64,000 nt of DNA from Nectonema munidae (lineage: Eukaryota; Nematomorpha; Nectonematoida; Nectonematidae), in the NCBI GenBank assembly GCA_030549495.1, contig JAUIRK010000953.1:1454001-1518000 (forward strand), written 5' to 3'. A model generated the notes under the pieces. That model did not search any database, had not been told where the DNA came from, and worked only from the letters and a program-made list of their open reading frames with translations. Positions within the stretch are counted from its first letter, which is position 1, and every line of letters starts with the position of its first letter. Of this stretch, positions 1 through 12,864 are shown one piece after another. A program made the translations under genes and the position numbers.

Positions 1-175
1 GAAAGAGATTACTAGAGGAAAAAGTGTAAAAACTGTTATTTCTTAAACAAAAATTTACCCGTAATTAATTATGATTATTTTAAATAAAGTTTTCTAATTA
101 TTCTGATTTAGGTTTTTTTACATTCGTGGATTAAAAAAAAGTAAAAAATGTCCAAAACTGAAACGAAATAATAAC
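1..175 (+). mobile_element. 3' remnant of a hAT-family transposon
   Basis: The first ~90 bases align by eye with 4951-5040 of the hAT element at 4166-5267: both have an aga/gga-rich stretch, then aaaagt-g-aaaact-ttatt, then a ttacccg motif and an AT-rich 3' part ending in a run of A before a gaaa-rich segment. It is the region just after the hAT dimerisation domain. The copy is cut by the window edge and carries stops, so only a decayed tail is present. Confidence 0.6.
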
Positions 176-3100
176 ACCAAAATTGGATGAATTTTATCAA
201 TTTTGATAACATTTTTCTATCTGTAAAATTTGTTTTATGTGTTTCAAATCTTGTATACTTCACGTAAGAAAACAAAAAAATCGAACATTTAAAATAATTT
301 TACTAAAAGATTTTCGCATGTTTAAAAATTTTAATTTTAATTTTAAAAAAATCAAAAATATCAAACTTTCGAAATAATTCTACTGAAAGGAAAGGCCTTT
401 CTTAACCCAAGTTTAACATATTAAACAGAGCAAGGAAATACTAGCCTAAGAAGAATTTTTGATAAAAAGTTCTATGTTTGCATTATTAAAAGTCATGTTA
501 CTTTGATAAAATAAAAAATCTATTTCTTCTCATATTGCAAACTCAACGAATAAAACCCAACTGTTACTAAGTTTAACTAAATTAGTGAAAATATTACTTT
601 TCATTATCAAATTGAACATTTTCAATTATTAATAGAACAAAGATTTTGCAAATTTATAAAGAGAAAATATTGTTAGAAAAATTTTTTCTTCTTCTCGATT
701 TCTCCTAAAAATTCTCTGAATTTCTTCATAATTATAATCTTTCCTTTGAACCAATCCATCTGATCTCAAAAAAAGGGGAATTTATCGCATATATAAACAA
801 AAAATTATTCAAACAAAATATTGAAGTAAGCAAGTATTGATGATTATTGGTATAAGTAAACAATACTTGATATCAGGATATTTGTTGCTATCAAATTTCA
901 AGTCCTTTATTCTGAAGACATGTGGCTGCTTCACTAATCCCCCATTTTCCATTATTGACCAAATTAAAAGTCTAGAATTGAGAAAAATTATTTTGCAATG
1001 TTTAATATATTTTTAGAGTATTTGGAAATCAATGGAATTAAATATTTATTTTTACTAAATTTTCCGTTATTTTCTTTTCAAATGTCCTTACATTCAATCC
1101 ACTATTGATTAGTGATTAAAAGAAATACGCTTAAAAGCGGATTTTCAAACTCCGTTATCTATCCGCATCATTTAAACGTTACACAAATGTAGTGAACGCT
1201 CCAAATAGGTCTGAAAATGGCGACTTTTGAAATGTAATATTTAAACATAAATAAACACATAGATTGAATTTAAAAATAAGCTTACTTCGCCTCAGACTTC
1301 AAATTTGAAGAGTGTTCTTAGATTAGACTTACTTAAAATGAGATGTTTGAATGTGAGTATTGAAGAAACTATAGCACAATGTAAAAAAAGTAAGTTTGCT
1401 AATTCAGTGAGATACATTTAACTTGTCATCTGCAATAATGAATGTTTGCAAAAATTGAATGAAAGACACATATACCATTAGATATGAGAGAGATGGGTTT
1501 GATTGAATATAAATAATATATATTTATTATCATGTAGTATACAGGTGAAAATGTAGATTAACTATAAAATTTAAATATAAGTAAACTTAAACTTAATTAT
1601 TTTGTTACCATGTTAAAGTATTTTGCTGCATTTTTTAAAGAATCAATTTTATAATAAATTTTAATAAATTTTTATAATAAATAATTTTATATATTTTTTT
1701 TTAATTTTTGAGCTAACTATTCGAAGTTATTTGTTAGCCAAAGAAGATTTTTTATCAACGAAACAAATCATTTTTATGAAGAACTGCTTAAAATTTGTTT
1801 AAAAAATGTAACTAAGAATATTCTTTTAATGAAATAATCAAGTGTGAAAGGAAAATGAAAAAAAAATTTATCTAAAAAAATATAAATTTAGCATCTCCTT
1901 CATCCATCATAATTACTGCCATACCCAAAGGGGATGTCAGTATAAAAATTTAGACAAATATTGACACATATTGCTCAGATTAAAAAGCTCATAGTCATAG
2001 ACAAGTTAACCAATCATAAAAGACTATGAAGCATTTTATATTCCTAAAGTGTGTGTGTATGTGCAATCATAATTTTCTCTCTATACTCTTGTTTCTACAT
2101 TTAATACTAAAAAATTTTTTTGATATAACATAAAATGTATAGTGATGCACCCTTTTGAGATCCATTTTAAAATTAGACTAAGAGGTAAACATTATCCTGT
2201 TGCGATATGAAATTAGTTAGAGTTTTAGAAGATCAGAATTACACAAAGTTGACTTAGACTTGTCTTATAAAATATGGGAATTTTTTAGGACTTTTAAAGA
2301 ATATTGCACTTAAGCAGAAGAGTCTACTCAGTAAGTTCGTCCTTTTTTACTGAAAAAGTTTGCTTTTTCTTTAATTATATATTGTTTTTCAATTTTTTTA
2401 TTTATTTTTAAAAATTTACATTTATAAAAAGCAAAATTGATAAATCGTTTTGAATAAAACTTTAGTAATTATGCTTTGACTTAGTTCAAACAATTTTTAA
2501 ATAGTTCATATTGGAATATTGAGCATAACTGTTAGCACTATATTAAACAGAAGTTGGAGTAAAAAAGCATAAAGCCATAGTTAATAAAATTTATATTAAA
2601 GATATATAAGTAAAAATAAATCATTTTATTGGGAAAAAAATATATGAATTTATAAGAGTCAATACTGTTGACCAGCTAGAGCAATATTAAGGCTACTTCC
2701 ATGATAAATTATGGAATTAATTAATATCAATTAAATTGATACCATTAATTTAATAAATTATTTACTTTTGCGTTTTAATTTTATTTTGTATAATTAATTA
2801 AAAATAATTTAATTGTTATTTTTAACATTCTTTGTATTTAGCTGATGAGAAAAGATGAAAAACTTGTTTTCAATAAAGTGCATTATAACTTTCAACTCCT
2901 TGTTCCATGGACAGTATTTGATGCAGCTTTTATTACCAAATTTATGCGAATTTTTATCACTGAGAAAAATTTAGTTCCATTTAATCTATTTTCATTAATG
3001 TATTAGGAGACGGTTTACCAGTATAAAAGTGGAAACTACCAGCAAAAGTAGCTTTTGCTTTTGCTGAATAAAATATTTAAAAAGTAAGTATTATTAAAAT

Positions 3101-3224
3101 AAACTTCAATGACAAAATATGGTTAACTTTAAAATTACTACAACTCAGTCAACGTTACTATTTTTAATCCAATATAAGTATAGGTTATAACTTATAAGTT
3201 AAGTTGTTTGTGAAGTTTGCACCC

Positions 3225-3325
3225 ATCATTTCGGATATCGTGGCCCGCCCGGAATGCTGAGTCCAGGTCTACCTGGGCCTTCCATCCCACTAAACGCCTA
3301 CCGACCCTTGTTACTGCATAGCTAT
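3225..3325. other. Isolated GC-rich island, unidentified
   Basis: About 100 bases of markedly higher GC (for example gtggcccgcccggaatgctg and ccaggtctacctgggcc) sit inside very AT-rich DNA. The segment ccaggtctacctgg is a short palindrome. No protein frame or tRNA fold was recognised. It could be the end of an unidentified repeat or a small structured RNA. Confidence 0.35.
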
Positions 3326-4047
3326 ACCTTGTTATATATATATTATTTTACAAGAATGTATGTTAGAAATATATAAATACAGCTGAGTGATCGATACTAT
3401 CCTAACGCGAACGCTCCCAATTTGGGAAACAAACTTATTGTCTAGTGATAGCTTGATTACTAACCACATAGAATCGGGTACGAATAAATGGTTCGATAAT
3501 GTTACTAAATGGGACATTTTTTTTAAATTTATGAAATACAACTTTTGATTAAATGAACAATATTCATAATATAATACTTTTTTCTAAAATCAAAGTTTTT
3601 TAGAATGTTTCGTGTAAGGAGGTCCAAAAAAGCAACATGGAGAATATTTCCAAAAAGCCAATTATTATTTAAAAATATATATATCTTTACATTTAACGCT
3701 ATCTATATTTCTCTTTGTACACTTTAAATGACACTTTCTGTATATCTTCCTTAGTGCAGCATGATATGTTTGTTACGTCCTCTAACTTCGAAGAAAATAA
3801 TAACTGCTCGCTCTAGTCTTATATTTACTTATATTTGTGGAAATAGCAAAATTCTTAGCCGTAAATAATAAAGTTGGTCGTTTACGAATTCAAAAACAGC
3901 TTTTGTATCAGTGATATGCAAATATCTGTAAATTATATTATACCTTTAAAGTCAAAAAAACAAAAAATCTATTACAATTATAAAAAAAAAATTTTTATTT
4001 TTATTTTTTGTACACATAATGTAGGTAAACTTAATCATTTTAATTTT

Positions 4048-4072
4048 CCCCCCCCCCCCCCCCCCCCCCCCC
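4048..4072. repeat. Poly-C homopolymer, 25 bases
   Basis: An uninterrupted run of C follows taatttt. Similar G runs occur at 12361-12373 and 36062-36081. Homopolymers of this length are prone to sequencing-length error. Confidence 0.9.
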
Positions 4073-4157
4073 AAGGTGAATTATCTCGTGGCATTCCATG
4101 ATATAATTCCTTGCGGAGACTCTGGTTATAGTCAATATTTCTCAGTCTGATTCAAAT

Positions 4158-5275
4158 ATATACACTAGTGATGTATCGGATATCCGCTTCCACATATGTG
4201 GATCACCCGCAAAAAAATTACATCCGCTTCGCATCTCATCAACGGATTTTTATTATCTCAAAATTCGCATCCGCATTTTTTCTCCAATATCTATCAAAAT
4301 GGGTCGGACACGAGCACTGCATACCATTCCACATCATATTGCAGTAATTACAAGATAGGAAGGTGGAGATAACAGAGAGATACGAAAAAGTGTAAAAGCT
4401 TCATACGCCTGATATGCATTCTGAAGAGAGAGAGAGAACAGAAACAGAAGCACATTGCGCAAGTCATAGACAACACAATGTTTAAAAATATAATGCCTAA
4501 TGAAACTTTTCTTGATCCAAGATTTAAAAGTAACTTTTTTTACCGATTTTGAAGTAACAAATAAAGTGAAAAATTTTCTTTTAAATTTATATGATGAGGA
4601 TAAACTCGATAACAATGGCAATGAAAGTAAAGTGCCAAGCTGCAAAAAAATGAGGAAAAGTGCTGATGAAGTTTATACTTCTTTGAACGAAGTGATGGAT
4701 TCTATTTTAAATTCTAACAGTGAAGAAGAAAACGAGCAAGAAAATGAAGATAATGTGGTTTGTAATGAAGAAATAATGAAGTATCAAAAAGAAAAAAGAA
4801 TCAATGGCACAACTATTTAAAGCTTGGATTGGTGGAAAATCAAAGAAGAACAATTTCCCTTTTTATCCAAGAGTGCATGTCAATATCTCACTTGTCCTCC
4901 TAGCACTGTTCAAAGCGAACAGCTTTTCAGTGCGCCTGGAAATATTTAGAATGAAAAAAGAAAAAGGTTTCTAGGAGAAAAAGTTGAAAACTTTTATTTA
5001 TTAAAAAAACTTACCCGTCTTAAACTATAATTATTGTAAATAAATTTTTTTATTTAGTGTGATTTATATTTTTCTTTATTGTTGAATTAAAAAAAATAGA
5101 AAAATGAATGAAATCGAATGCTGAAAAAATTTGAAAACATGTAATTTTTGAAACATTTATTATCCGCATCTGAATAAGAAATATTTTTTTCATCCGCATT
5201 CGCTCGGATGTCAAATCTAAAATCCACTTCCGCGGATCTGAAAAAATGCACATCCGATACATCTCTAATATACAC
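4158..5275 (+). mobile_element. hAT transposon with 8-bp target duplication
   Basis: The element is 4166-5267 (1,102 bp). The left end reads tagtgatgtatcggat and the inverted right end reads tagagatgtatcggat, giving near-perfect terminal inverted repeats. Both ends are flanked by the same 8 bases, atatacac (4158-4165 and 5268-5275); an 8-bp target duplication is the hallmark of the hAT superfamily. Subterminal atccgc motifs recur near both ends. Inside, on the + strand, is a decayed transposase C-terminus. At 1.1 kb it is shorter than an autonomous hAT and is not functional. Confidence 0.9.
4500..5030 (+). pseudogene. hAT transposase C-terminal relic (dimerisation domain)
   Basis: An open frame of about 106 codons (4500-4820) contains an acidic linker (SNSEEENEQENED). 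In a shifted frame it continues at about 4826-5020 with WWKIKEEQFPFLSKSACQYL, then CPPSTVQSEQLFSAPGNI, a stop, and NEKRKRFLGEKVENFYLLKK. This matches the hAT-family C-terminal dimerisation motif (W-W, then S-E-x-L-F-S, then R-x-R-L). A frameshift and a stop show that it is dead. The N-terminal BED finger and catalytic core are absent. Confidence 0.85.
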
Positions 5276-8200
5276 TAACAGCTGAGAAATGAAAGATGCT
5301 TACGTTTGAATTTTTTTACTTGTATCTCTCAGTATTAGCAGTAATGAAGAGTGGTTCTTTCACATTCGCTGTAAGGAACAATAAAGTAAATAATGGTGTT
5401 CACTATGGGTTCGTATTATTGTATTTGTTATGAGCTTTACACAAGCGTCATACTCGCTACCCCGTCCATCTTTTATTCGGTTGTTGTGCATGTGTATACG
5501 CACATAAAAGATGACGAAATAGATTAGCTTCAAGAAAAATGGTTAAGAACACGGACAATGAGTTCGGACTACAAATTTGCGTGTATTTCACACGAACCCT
5601 TAGAATGCCTTCATTGTTACAAATTGAACAATGGATGCACAAAATGTATACTACCCTCTCCCCTTATTAATAAAACGACTTGCCTTAGAGCCAATTGGAA
5701 AGAGGAAGATCTTTTATTTGAAAATTAAATGTTCCTTGTAAATCACTTGATAAACCTTTCAGGCATTACAAAATAAAATCTATAGGATTGAGAGTATTGA
5801 TGCTGATGAAACTCACAAGGTAGCCTTTGTCATTTGCAAAAAATTTGCTCTACCACTCTTTTTAATGTTTCTCATCCATTGTTTTTCAACTTATTATCCA
5901 ACCTTTCTGGTTAATAGTCTGTTAACACCATGCTAAGTAAAATATTTACAATAATTCTAAATAATAGGCTTTTTAAGAAACAAAGCGATCAATTTTATTT
6001 AAAAAATAACTATAGTTAAAAATTTAAAAAAAATTTCATGAAACAAATTTTTATATATAAAATCCCAATTAGAATTTCCCAATTATAATATCAAAATTTG
6101 TCAAAATTAATTTCCTGGTTTACGTCTAAAAATTGTCTCCAAAAAATATATTCACGCTTTAAATTTAATGAAATTTTTTATACCAAATCTACCATGCTGA
6201 TTTGATTTCTTGTCACACTTTTCGCAATAAGAATTTGAAAATGTCATAAAGTCTTAATCAAATGTGCATTTTACGTCTAAGTATGTGACTTCAAAAACAT
6301 TTATCCACATTTTAGATTAAACATATTGTTTTATACTAAATTAAACATGCTGATTTTATTTCTGAAGTTATTTTTCCCATTGTGAACGTTTCAATCATAT
6401 TTATGGTTTATATTATTGTAAATTTTTACTAGAATTTTAATTATAATTTCAACAAAAAATTATTTTTTATACTAGATCAATGATCCTGATTTTATTTTTG
6501 GAATCAGTTTTCGTGTGTATAAAATGTCATCCAAATTTGCTGCTACTTATAAAAAAAAAATAAAAATTATAATTTGCTAAACATATATTAGCATGTGTTC
6601 ATCAATAAATACTTGTTTTTCATGTTTCAAACTTGTTTCTTATATTTTAAAATTATCAATAAATAGTTTTCGTGTATAATACGCTGAGTTATTTATGTAA
6701 TTTTTCTACCCGGAAGATATACCGTTTTTCAATAAACTTGCAGTTGGTGTAAAAATCTAGTATTAAGATTTTCAAAGAACACCTTGACATTGAAGAAGAA
6801 CTTGTCGATTATGAATCCTTTAAAATTTTACCTTATTAGTTACTATTTCTATCATCAATTGACTAAAAGTTATATCTGAAAATTTTCAAACAGTTAGGTT
6901 ACCACAAATATGACAGAGACCAATGTATGAATTTTTTCCTTCAGTACGAATGAGAAAATATCTTAGATTATAAGGTAGAGAACTTTTTGTAATTAAAAAA
7001 AAAGGATTATGAATGAATTCATCAAGAAAATTAATTTTGGAAAAGAATTGTTTAGCAAACATTCAAAGTGATATCTGTTCATATGCCCTGATACTACAAG
7101 TCAAGATCAACAAAGAGATTCTTTTCAATAGAAAAGTTCTGAAATCGCATTAATTCTGAGCTAAATAAATATTTGCAAATGTTTTTTCTAACAGAGATTG
7201 CAAAAAAATGAATTTCTGATGAAAGTAGAGCTAAAAAGCAATCACTTTAGAATAAAGAGCAAAAATAGACACCATATAAATTATAGGGGAAATGAAATAC
7301 AGACTTCAAACAGATAACGAATTTGTAGGCAATGGAGGTCCTATTGAGATATATAGTTCAAAGCGGTCTCTTTACTTAATACACCAAGGAACAGATAAAT
7401 TAAAAAACAATAATGAAACTAAGTAGTCCCAAAAGGGCTCGGTTTACTTAGAGTTAGGGTTTGCCCAGTAATAAGTAGATTTTTTAAGAAAAATTTCATA
7501 AGAAATAATAATTTTAAATTTTATTAGGATTTGGCACACATGATCTCAGGTCGTCTTGAGTAGAGATTTGTTCCAACTTCCATTGATAACATGAAGAGAA
7601 TCATTATTATATAAATAGAGAAAATTATTTTATCTAATTTTTCTATATAAAAGTAATTTAACACGGAATTAACCACATGTATAATCATTTTAACCACATT
7701 GAAATGTAGTATTCATTACCTGTGTATAGATTGACAAAAATTTCGTCATGATGAAATAGAGAAAGGTCAATTTGCTAAAGGAGACAAAAATTGTTCGATA
7801 AAAAAGTAGCTGCCTAAAAATTAAACAAAACTAAACAGTAACCGCAATTAAAATCAAAAAAATATTTTTAAAATGAAATGTAGGAATTATCATTGAAAAT
7901 TGTTTATTTTAAAAATTTGTGAAAAAATGTCTCTGTTAAGTCACTTGTAGAAGCTACTTTTATGACAGGTGTAATATTTTGAGTTAAATAATAACCAAAA
8001 GGTGGTGTATTAAATAAATTAAGACATTATTTAGCGAAGAAAAATATCTATTGAAATTCATATATTTGGTATTGATTGTCATGTTTGATTTCTTTTTGAC
8101 TTGTTTGATTGATTTTCATTAAAAAAAGGAGGCGACCATCAAATTCGCAATCAATTAATTTGTGGGTTTAGGCGAGAAATTAGTAAAAATATTTAATATT

Positions 8201-9099
8201 TATGAAAAAAAGAAGGGTGGCTGAAAAGCCACAGGGACTATATTTATTGATGAGTGTAGGAGAAAAAGAAGGTAGAAGTATCATAGTCAATCAATAACTA
8301 TAATGCTCAAATTAAAGCGCATTTTTAAAATTGTGATTTTGTCTGCTGTATTAAGATATACTTTACTGCTATTTTTTGTATATTTTTTTGAGAAGTTTTA
8401 ATGAAATAGTAATGGATTTGTGTCAAAATTTTGAAACTGAAGTTATTTATGAATTTTTATAACAAGTAAGTTGACAAAAACTATTTTTTGTTTGTAATTT
8501 GTAATAATATACTTTCATATGATCATATTATATTAGTTACAATTTTAATTAAAAAAAAATTAGAGATAAATTTATATTTTTAGAGTAAAAATATAAATAT
8601 TATAAAATAATCTATATGGTATACTATACAGTAAAACATGACCATTGTTGACAGACAAGGAGATGGCAATTGACAGTTGTGCGTTATATTCTGACTCAAT
8701 ATTATTCATGAGATTATTGATATTCAAAATATGGACGACGCATGGAAAGATGTAAGGATTGAACTCATTCATTTAAAAAGAGACTTAAAATTAAAATTTA
8801 TTCCAAATATGTATTTTATTTTCAGATTATTGAACTTATTCACCCATATTTTATCCAAATCGATTATGATTTTAAAAACTGTTTCTTTTATGACAAGCGT
8901 ATTGCCCGGGCCAAAAGAAATTTGAAGATGTGAAATCATAAAAAATGCAAACACTGATGTACAATATCAAAAAATACTAAAATGGTCGATCCAAGATGTA
9001 AAACTTCTTTTATCAAAAGAGTGATAACTTTTCAAGAGTCTGTTGCTTTGCTTGCTGGCTCTGATTATTTGTTGTTGCCGTAAGGTATAAAGCTACCAT

Positions 9100-9330
9100 T
9101 TAATACTTTTATTAACACTAGCTCAAAGACAACACTTGATGTTACGATTAAACTTGTCACCTTACCAGGAGCAACCATTAAATCTGGTAAATGCCTTACA
9201 CTGGCCTTAACCTGTACCAATTGTGCAAGTATATAAGGCTCTTATCCTTGCATACTGCAGTGTGTATCTTATATCTCATTCCTCAATAAAGTCTTTAATC
9301 TACAGTTACGAATTGTCAGGTATTCTGTAG
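9100..9330 (+). mobile_element. Possible solo LTR fragment
   Basis: A locally GC-richer block has LTR-like order: a TATA-like box (agtatataaggctc, about 9230-9243), then about 50 bases later caataaagtctttaatct (about 9284-9301), then ...cag. A TATA box followed closely by a poly(A) signal with GT/T-rich sequence is typical of the U3-R-U5 of short-LTR retroelements such as BEL/Pao or Ty3. I could not find a second LTR, a primer site or a target duplication, so this remains a suggestion. Confidence 0.35.
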
Positions 9331-10689
9331 AACAAACTTTTTGATTTCTACGATAAGTTTCAATGATTCACTTTCCACCAACAGTTGTACTTCATTCTCT
9401 TTCTCTTGAATAATTCGCCAGTTTAACAAATTGACAAAATCTTCAATACTCATTTTATTAGGTCATAAGCTAACACCAGTTTACGAATAAGCCGGTTTAT
9501 TTCTAGATCTTCAATAAATTAACCTTCTTCAGGATACATGGGATTTACAGTTCGAATGCCTACTTTCAGAAAAAGCGTGACACGGTGAGTTCCCTCAATG
9601 TACGCCTAAACTGACACTTATCAAGAACATTGACACATGTTGTTATAAATGTCAATTTTTCGGTATGTCTTTTGTTTTTGATAACAGTCCATGATAGAAG
9701 ATGTTTTCTATATCGTTTCTTCATAAATACAATAAATATCCGTTCTAATGCTAAAGTTTTGAAGTTGTATTGGGAGAAAAAATCTTTCTGTTATTCGTGC
9801 TGCATTGCATCGGTGTATTAATTCTTTCTGGATAAACATCAGATGAAAAGTCCGTTTTCCAGACATTTTGTAATTAAGTTATGTGAGAATCAGAGTCTTC
9901 TTTGATGTTAGCAAAACATAAAGCTTTATAGACTTCTGCCATCCTTTCAATCTTCCAGGGGCGCACATCCTCAAAATTATTGGAGGGGCGAAATTTTTGT
10001 TGCAATTTTCAAAATTAGTGGTCTGAAAATACTATCGGAGGGCAAATTTTCAAGCAATCCTTTAAAATAGAGTGTATTCAGCGCATACCTAAAGTCTTAA
10101 ATTCATAAGACTACTTTATATTTTTTTTACAAAATTGGTGAATTTAAATAATATACTTCCAACGAAAATATTTTAATTAAATTTGCATATCGAATATACA
10201 TTAGTTTAAAAAAATCGAAAATTGTTAGGGGGTGGAATAGGCTTTTCATTTGAAAGTAGTCTACCAGGCACATTACAGGAATTGATGAAAGGATATTTGA
10301 TTCATAGAGAAAACAAATAACTGAAGGTTAGATAGTTTTATATGAGTGAATGTAGTCTAAAGGCAAAGAGTCTACTATACACCCTGCGATGTTTATATGA
10401 AAAAATGTGATTGATTCAGGGGCAAGGGTATAAAATAAAGTTATAATTGTCCAAACAAAAAATTAAGATCGCATTATTTCATTTTAATCAGCATCATTCA
10501 AAAAATAGTTTAAAAGCTAAATTGATACAAGCTACAAAAATCTACTAAAAGCATAAAATAACTTTTAACATTTTGCAATTATTTGTCTTTTATAATAACT
10601 TTTAAGGAAAAAAAGCCTGAAAAAGTTATAGAGCTTCAACAAAAACTAAAAAAATTTACAGCATAACTTAAGTTTTTTGAAAACTAATT

Positions 10690-10850
10690 TGATGTATCCC
10701 CTACAGTTGAGATGATGGACTCAGAACGGAAGCCTCTGGATTCGATTCCTCATCGATACGAATTTTTCATAGTTTGACATAAGCAGTACATCAGTGACTT
10801 GTTAATGAAAATACACCCGCTGCACCTTACCTTTTACTCAAAATTGAAAA
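10690..10850 (+). mobile_element. tRNA-derived SINE, diverged copy
   Basis: A B-box-like motif (ggattcgattcct, about 10738-10750) is preceded by a region that could hold an A box and followed by the shared body motif tgaaaatacacccgctgcacctt. The copies at about 44400-44560 and 56100-56260 have B boxes in the same context and the same downstream tgaaaacaccXcac motif. This copy is the most diverged. Confidence 0.5.
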
Positions 10851-11668
10851 ATTTGCTACATAATTAACATAAGAGAGAAAGGAGTCAAAATAAACTAATA
10901 AAGCAATTCTCACTATTTAAAATGAAACTGTCTGTTCTCAGAATAATTTCAAAATAATAGGAGGCATAAAAAATGAGATAGTTTATCGGTACTTTATTTG
11001 ATATTTTCAAACTTTTTATAAGCAGCAAAAGCCAACGTTGAAATAGGTAACCCTTATTGGGTGATTTGGTAACGCTTGTATTTTTTTACATCCTGTAAGG
11101 AATCATAGTATACAAAAAACGGTAGTTTAATCATTTTTCATAAAATTATTTAAGTCTAAGAACACAAAATCCTTAAAAAAAACCATTTAAACTAACATAA
11201 ATCATAAAAATCATAGTATACGAGAAAAAAATCATTGCGTTTTTTGACTATTTCTCTGCCTATAAATAAAATTTTGACAGCTGTCATAAATAGATCAAGT
11301 ACATTTTTAACAACTGAAACATTTTGTTTCGATATTATATTTTTATTATAATAATCAACAAATTTTCTTAAAAAAAGTTATTTGATTATATGCAGTGTTA
11401 TTATAAAATTTAACAATCGAACATTATAAAAAATATCTCTGCTCAAATGCAAATAGAGTATTCTTGCTTTTAAACTGAATAGCTAGTCAAAATATTCATT
11501 CCCAAATAGCTATTAAAAAAATTTCTTCAGTTGAAAAAATTAAAGTTTTCAAATGTTACAAAATGTAACAAACGTAGTGATAAAGATTAAATGACCTTTG
11601 TTGAAAAAAAATCTTAGCACGAGTCTAAGATTGAAAACTATTTTAAATTTAACTCTAAATGCAAATTA

Positions 11669-11882
11669 GATAGAAGCAGTGGTGTAGCCAAAAAAAGTTG
11701 ATAGAAGGGGCACAATTTAAAAACAAAAAACATGCGCAACATTATTTATACTTTCTTGGTTCTTTCATTGGAGAAATTTTCAAAAACTGATATCGCATAA
11801 GATGCATTGGGGCACCATGAAGTATATAGGAGTGTGGGCACGGCCCCTTATGCCCCAGCCTAGCTACGTCACTGGAGAGAAG
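11669..11882. mobile_element. hAT-type MITE with 8-bp target duplication
   Basis: The element is 11677-11874 (198 bp). Its ends are cagtggtgtagcca and the inverse of tagctacgtcactg, i.e. cagtgrygtagcya at both termini. It is flanked by gatagaag and gagagaag (7 of 8 identical). The size, short inverted repeats and lack of a coding frame indicate a non-autonomous hAT derivative. A half-site with the same terminus (cattggcgtagcta) is seen near 15398. Confidence 0.8.
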
Positions 11883-12703
11883 AGAGCTGAATGAGATAGG
11901 AGAGTTTAACAAGAGAAGAGGGCTTGAATGAAAGAAGAGAGCTTGAGTGAATGATTGAGTTTCAGCAGATAAAGCGGAAGAGAAAAACAGAGAAGGAGAC
12001 AGAAAGAGAAATAGAATCACTGTGACAGAAGATGAGAAAATCTGGTGGATGATCAACATGTGTTTGCTCAATAAACTACAAAGAGGAGACACTGTGATAA
12101 ACATTGCTTACTTATTGGGCGCATATTGAAGCAATGAATGAATTATTATTATATAGCTCTCACGCATCGTCTGTAAAATATGTTCGATAGGAATTTCAGA
12201 GCAGCTTGGCATGATGTTTGATTGATTCGAAAGTCTACATCCCTTCTTTTATTCTCTTATCTTACATTATCATGAATTCGAATGATCATTACATTCTATA
12301 ATGCGATCATCATACATGTTTTATAAACAAGCAACAACTCTTACTTATAGAAAATTATTTGGGGGGGGGGGGGAGGGCAAAGGCAGTGTTTCCGCTAAGC
12401 TTTTTCGGCGCTTCATTGCCGAAAAATAAGAGTATTTATGAAAGATACCGCTGAAAAAAATTAAGTTTTTGACGACTATTGACGAATTTTTATGATTCTT
12501 CAAAATAATTTCAAAGTCTAACAAAAGTTCAAAGTTAATTATTTTTAACTATAATATCTTTGATTAAAGCTAATTTAAAATTAAGTCAGAGGACATCTTA
12601 AAATAGTTCTAGAAATTAATCATATTAAAACGTTGCAAGTGAAATCTTATATTTCAAAATAGTTTGTTGAATTTAAAATCTTAAATACATAATTACTTTT
12701 TAT
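11883..12703. other. Non-coding, purine-rich then AT-rich
   Basis: 11870-12010 is strongly GA-rich on the + strand (agag/gaga repeats), which generates a spurious Ser/Leu-rich frame on the opposite strand. A poly-G run lies at 12361-12373. No exon was recognised. Confidence 0.5.
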
Positions 12704-12852
12704 TTAATGCAATTCCCAGTCTTCAGACAAATCATCTTCTACTTTTTCGTGTTCTAAGCTAGGCCAGTTTTCTTTCTTCCTCTTAAAGCAATCAATCTCC
12801 CCTTCATCAATAGATGAAAGGGAATTGGAATCGGAATCACTTCCCTCAAAAA
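12704..12852 (-). CDS. Possible last exon of an unknown protein with an acidic C-terminus
   Basis: On the - strand a short frame reads GSDSDSNSLSSIDEGEIDCF, then KRKKENWPSLEHEKVEDDLS and EDWELH, then stop. It is rich in Ser, Asp and Glu, with codons unlike the AT-rich surroundings. A possible acceptor (cttttttgag) lies just upstream, and the stop overlaps a poly(A) signal (taaataaa). The decayed retrotransposon at 12865-14400 lies directly upstream in a different frame, so this could be the end of a gene interrupted by that element or unrelated host sequence. I do not recognise the protein. Confidence 0.35.
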
Positions 12853-12864
12853 AGATAGACTTAT

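Larger units (their letters stand above)
176..4157. other. AT-rich non-coding stretch
   Basis: No credible exon was found on either strand; open frames are short and low in complexity. It holds a GC-richer island at about 3225-3325 and a 25-base poly-C run at 4048-4072. No RNA gene was recognised. Confidence 0.6.
5276..11668. other. AT-rich non-coding stretch
   Basis: No convincing exon, RNA gene or intact transposon was found. Listed separately are an LTR-like promoter block near 9100-9330 and a tRNA-derived SINE copy at about 10690-10850. Short open frames here have random-looking, Phe/Ile/Lys-rich composition. Confidence 0.55.

Noticed and set aside
11742-12104. 120-codon - strand Ser/Leu-rich frame
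   Set aside because: It is the complement of a GA-rich simple-sequence tract and crosses the end of a MITE.
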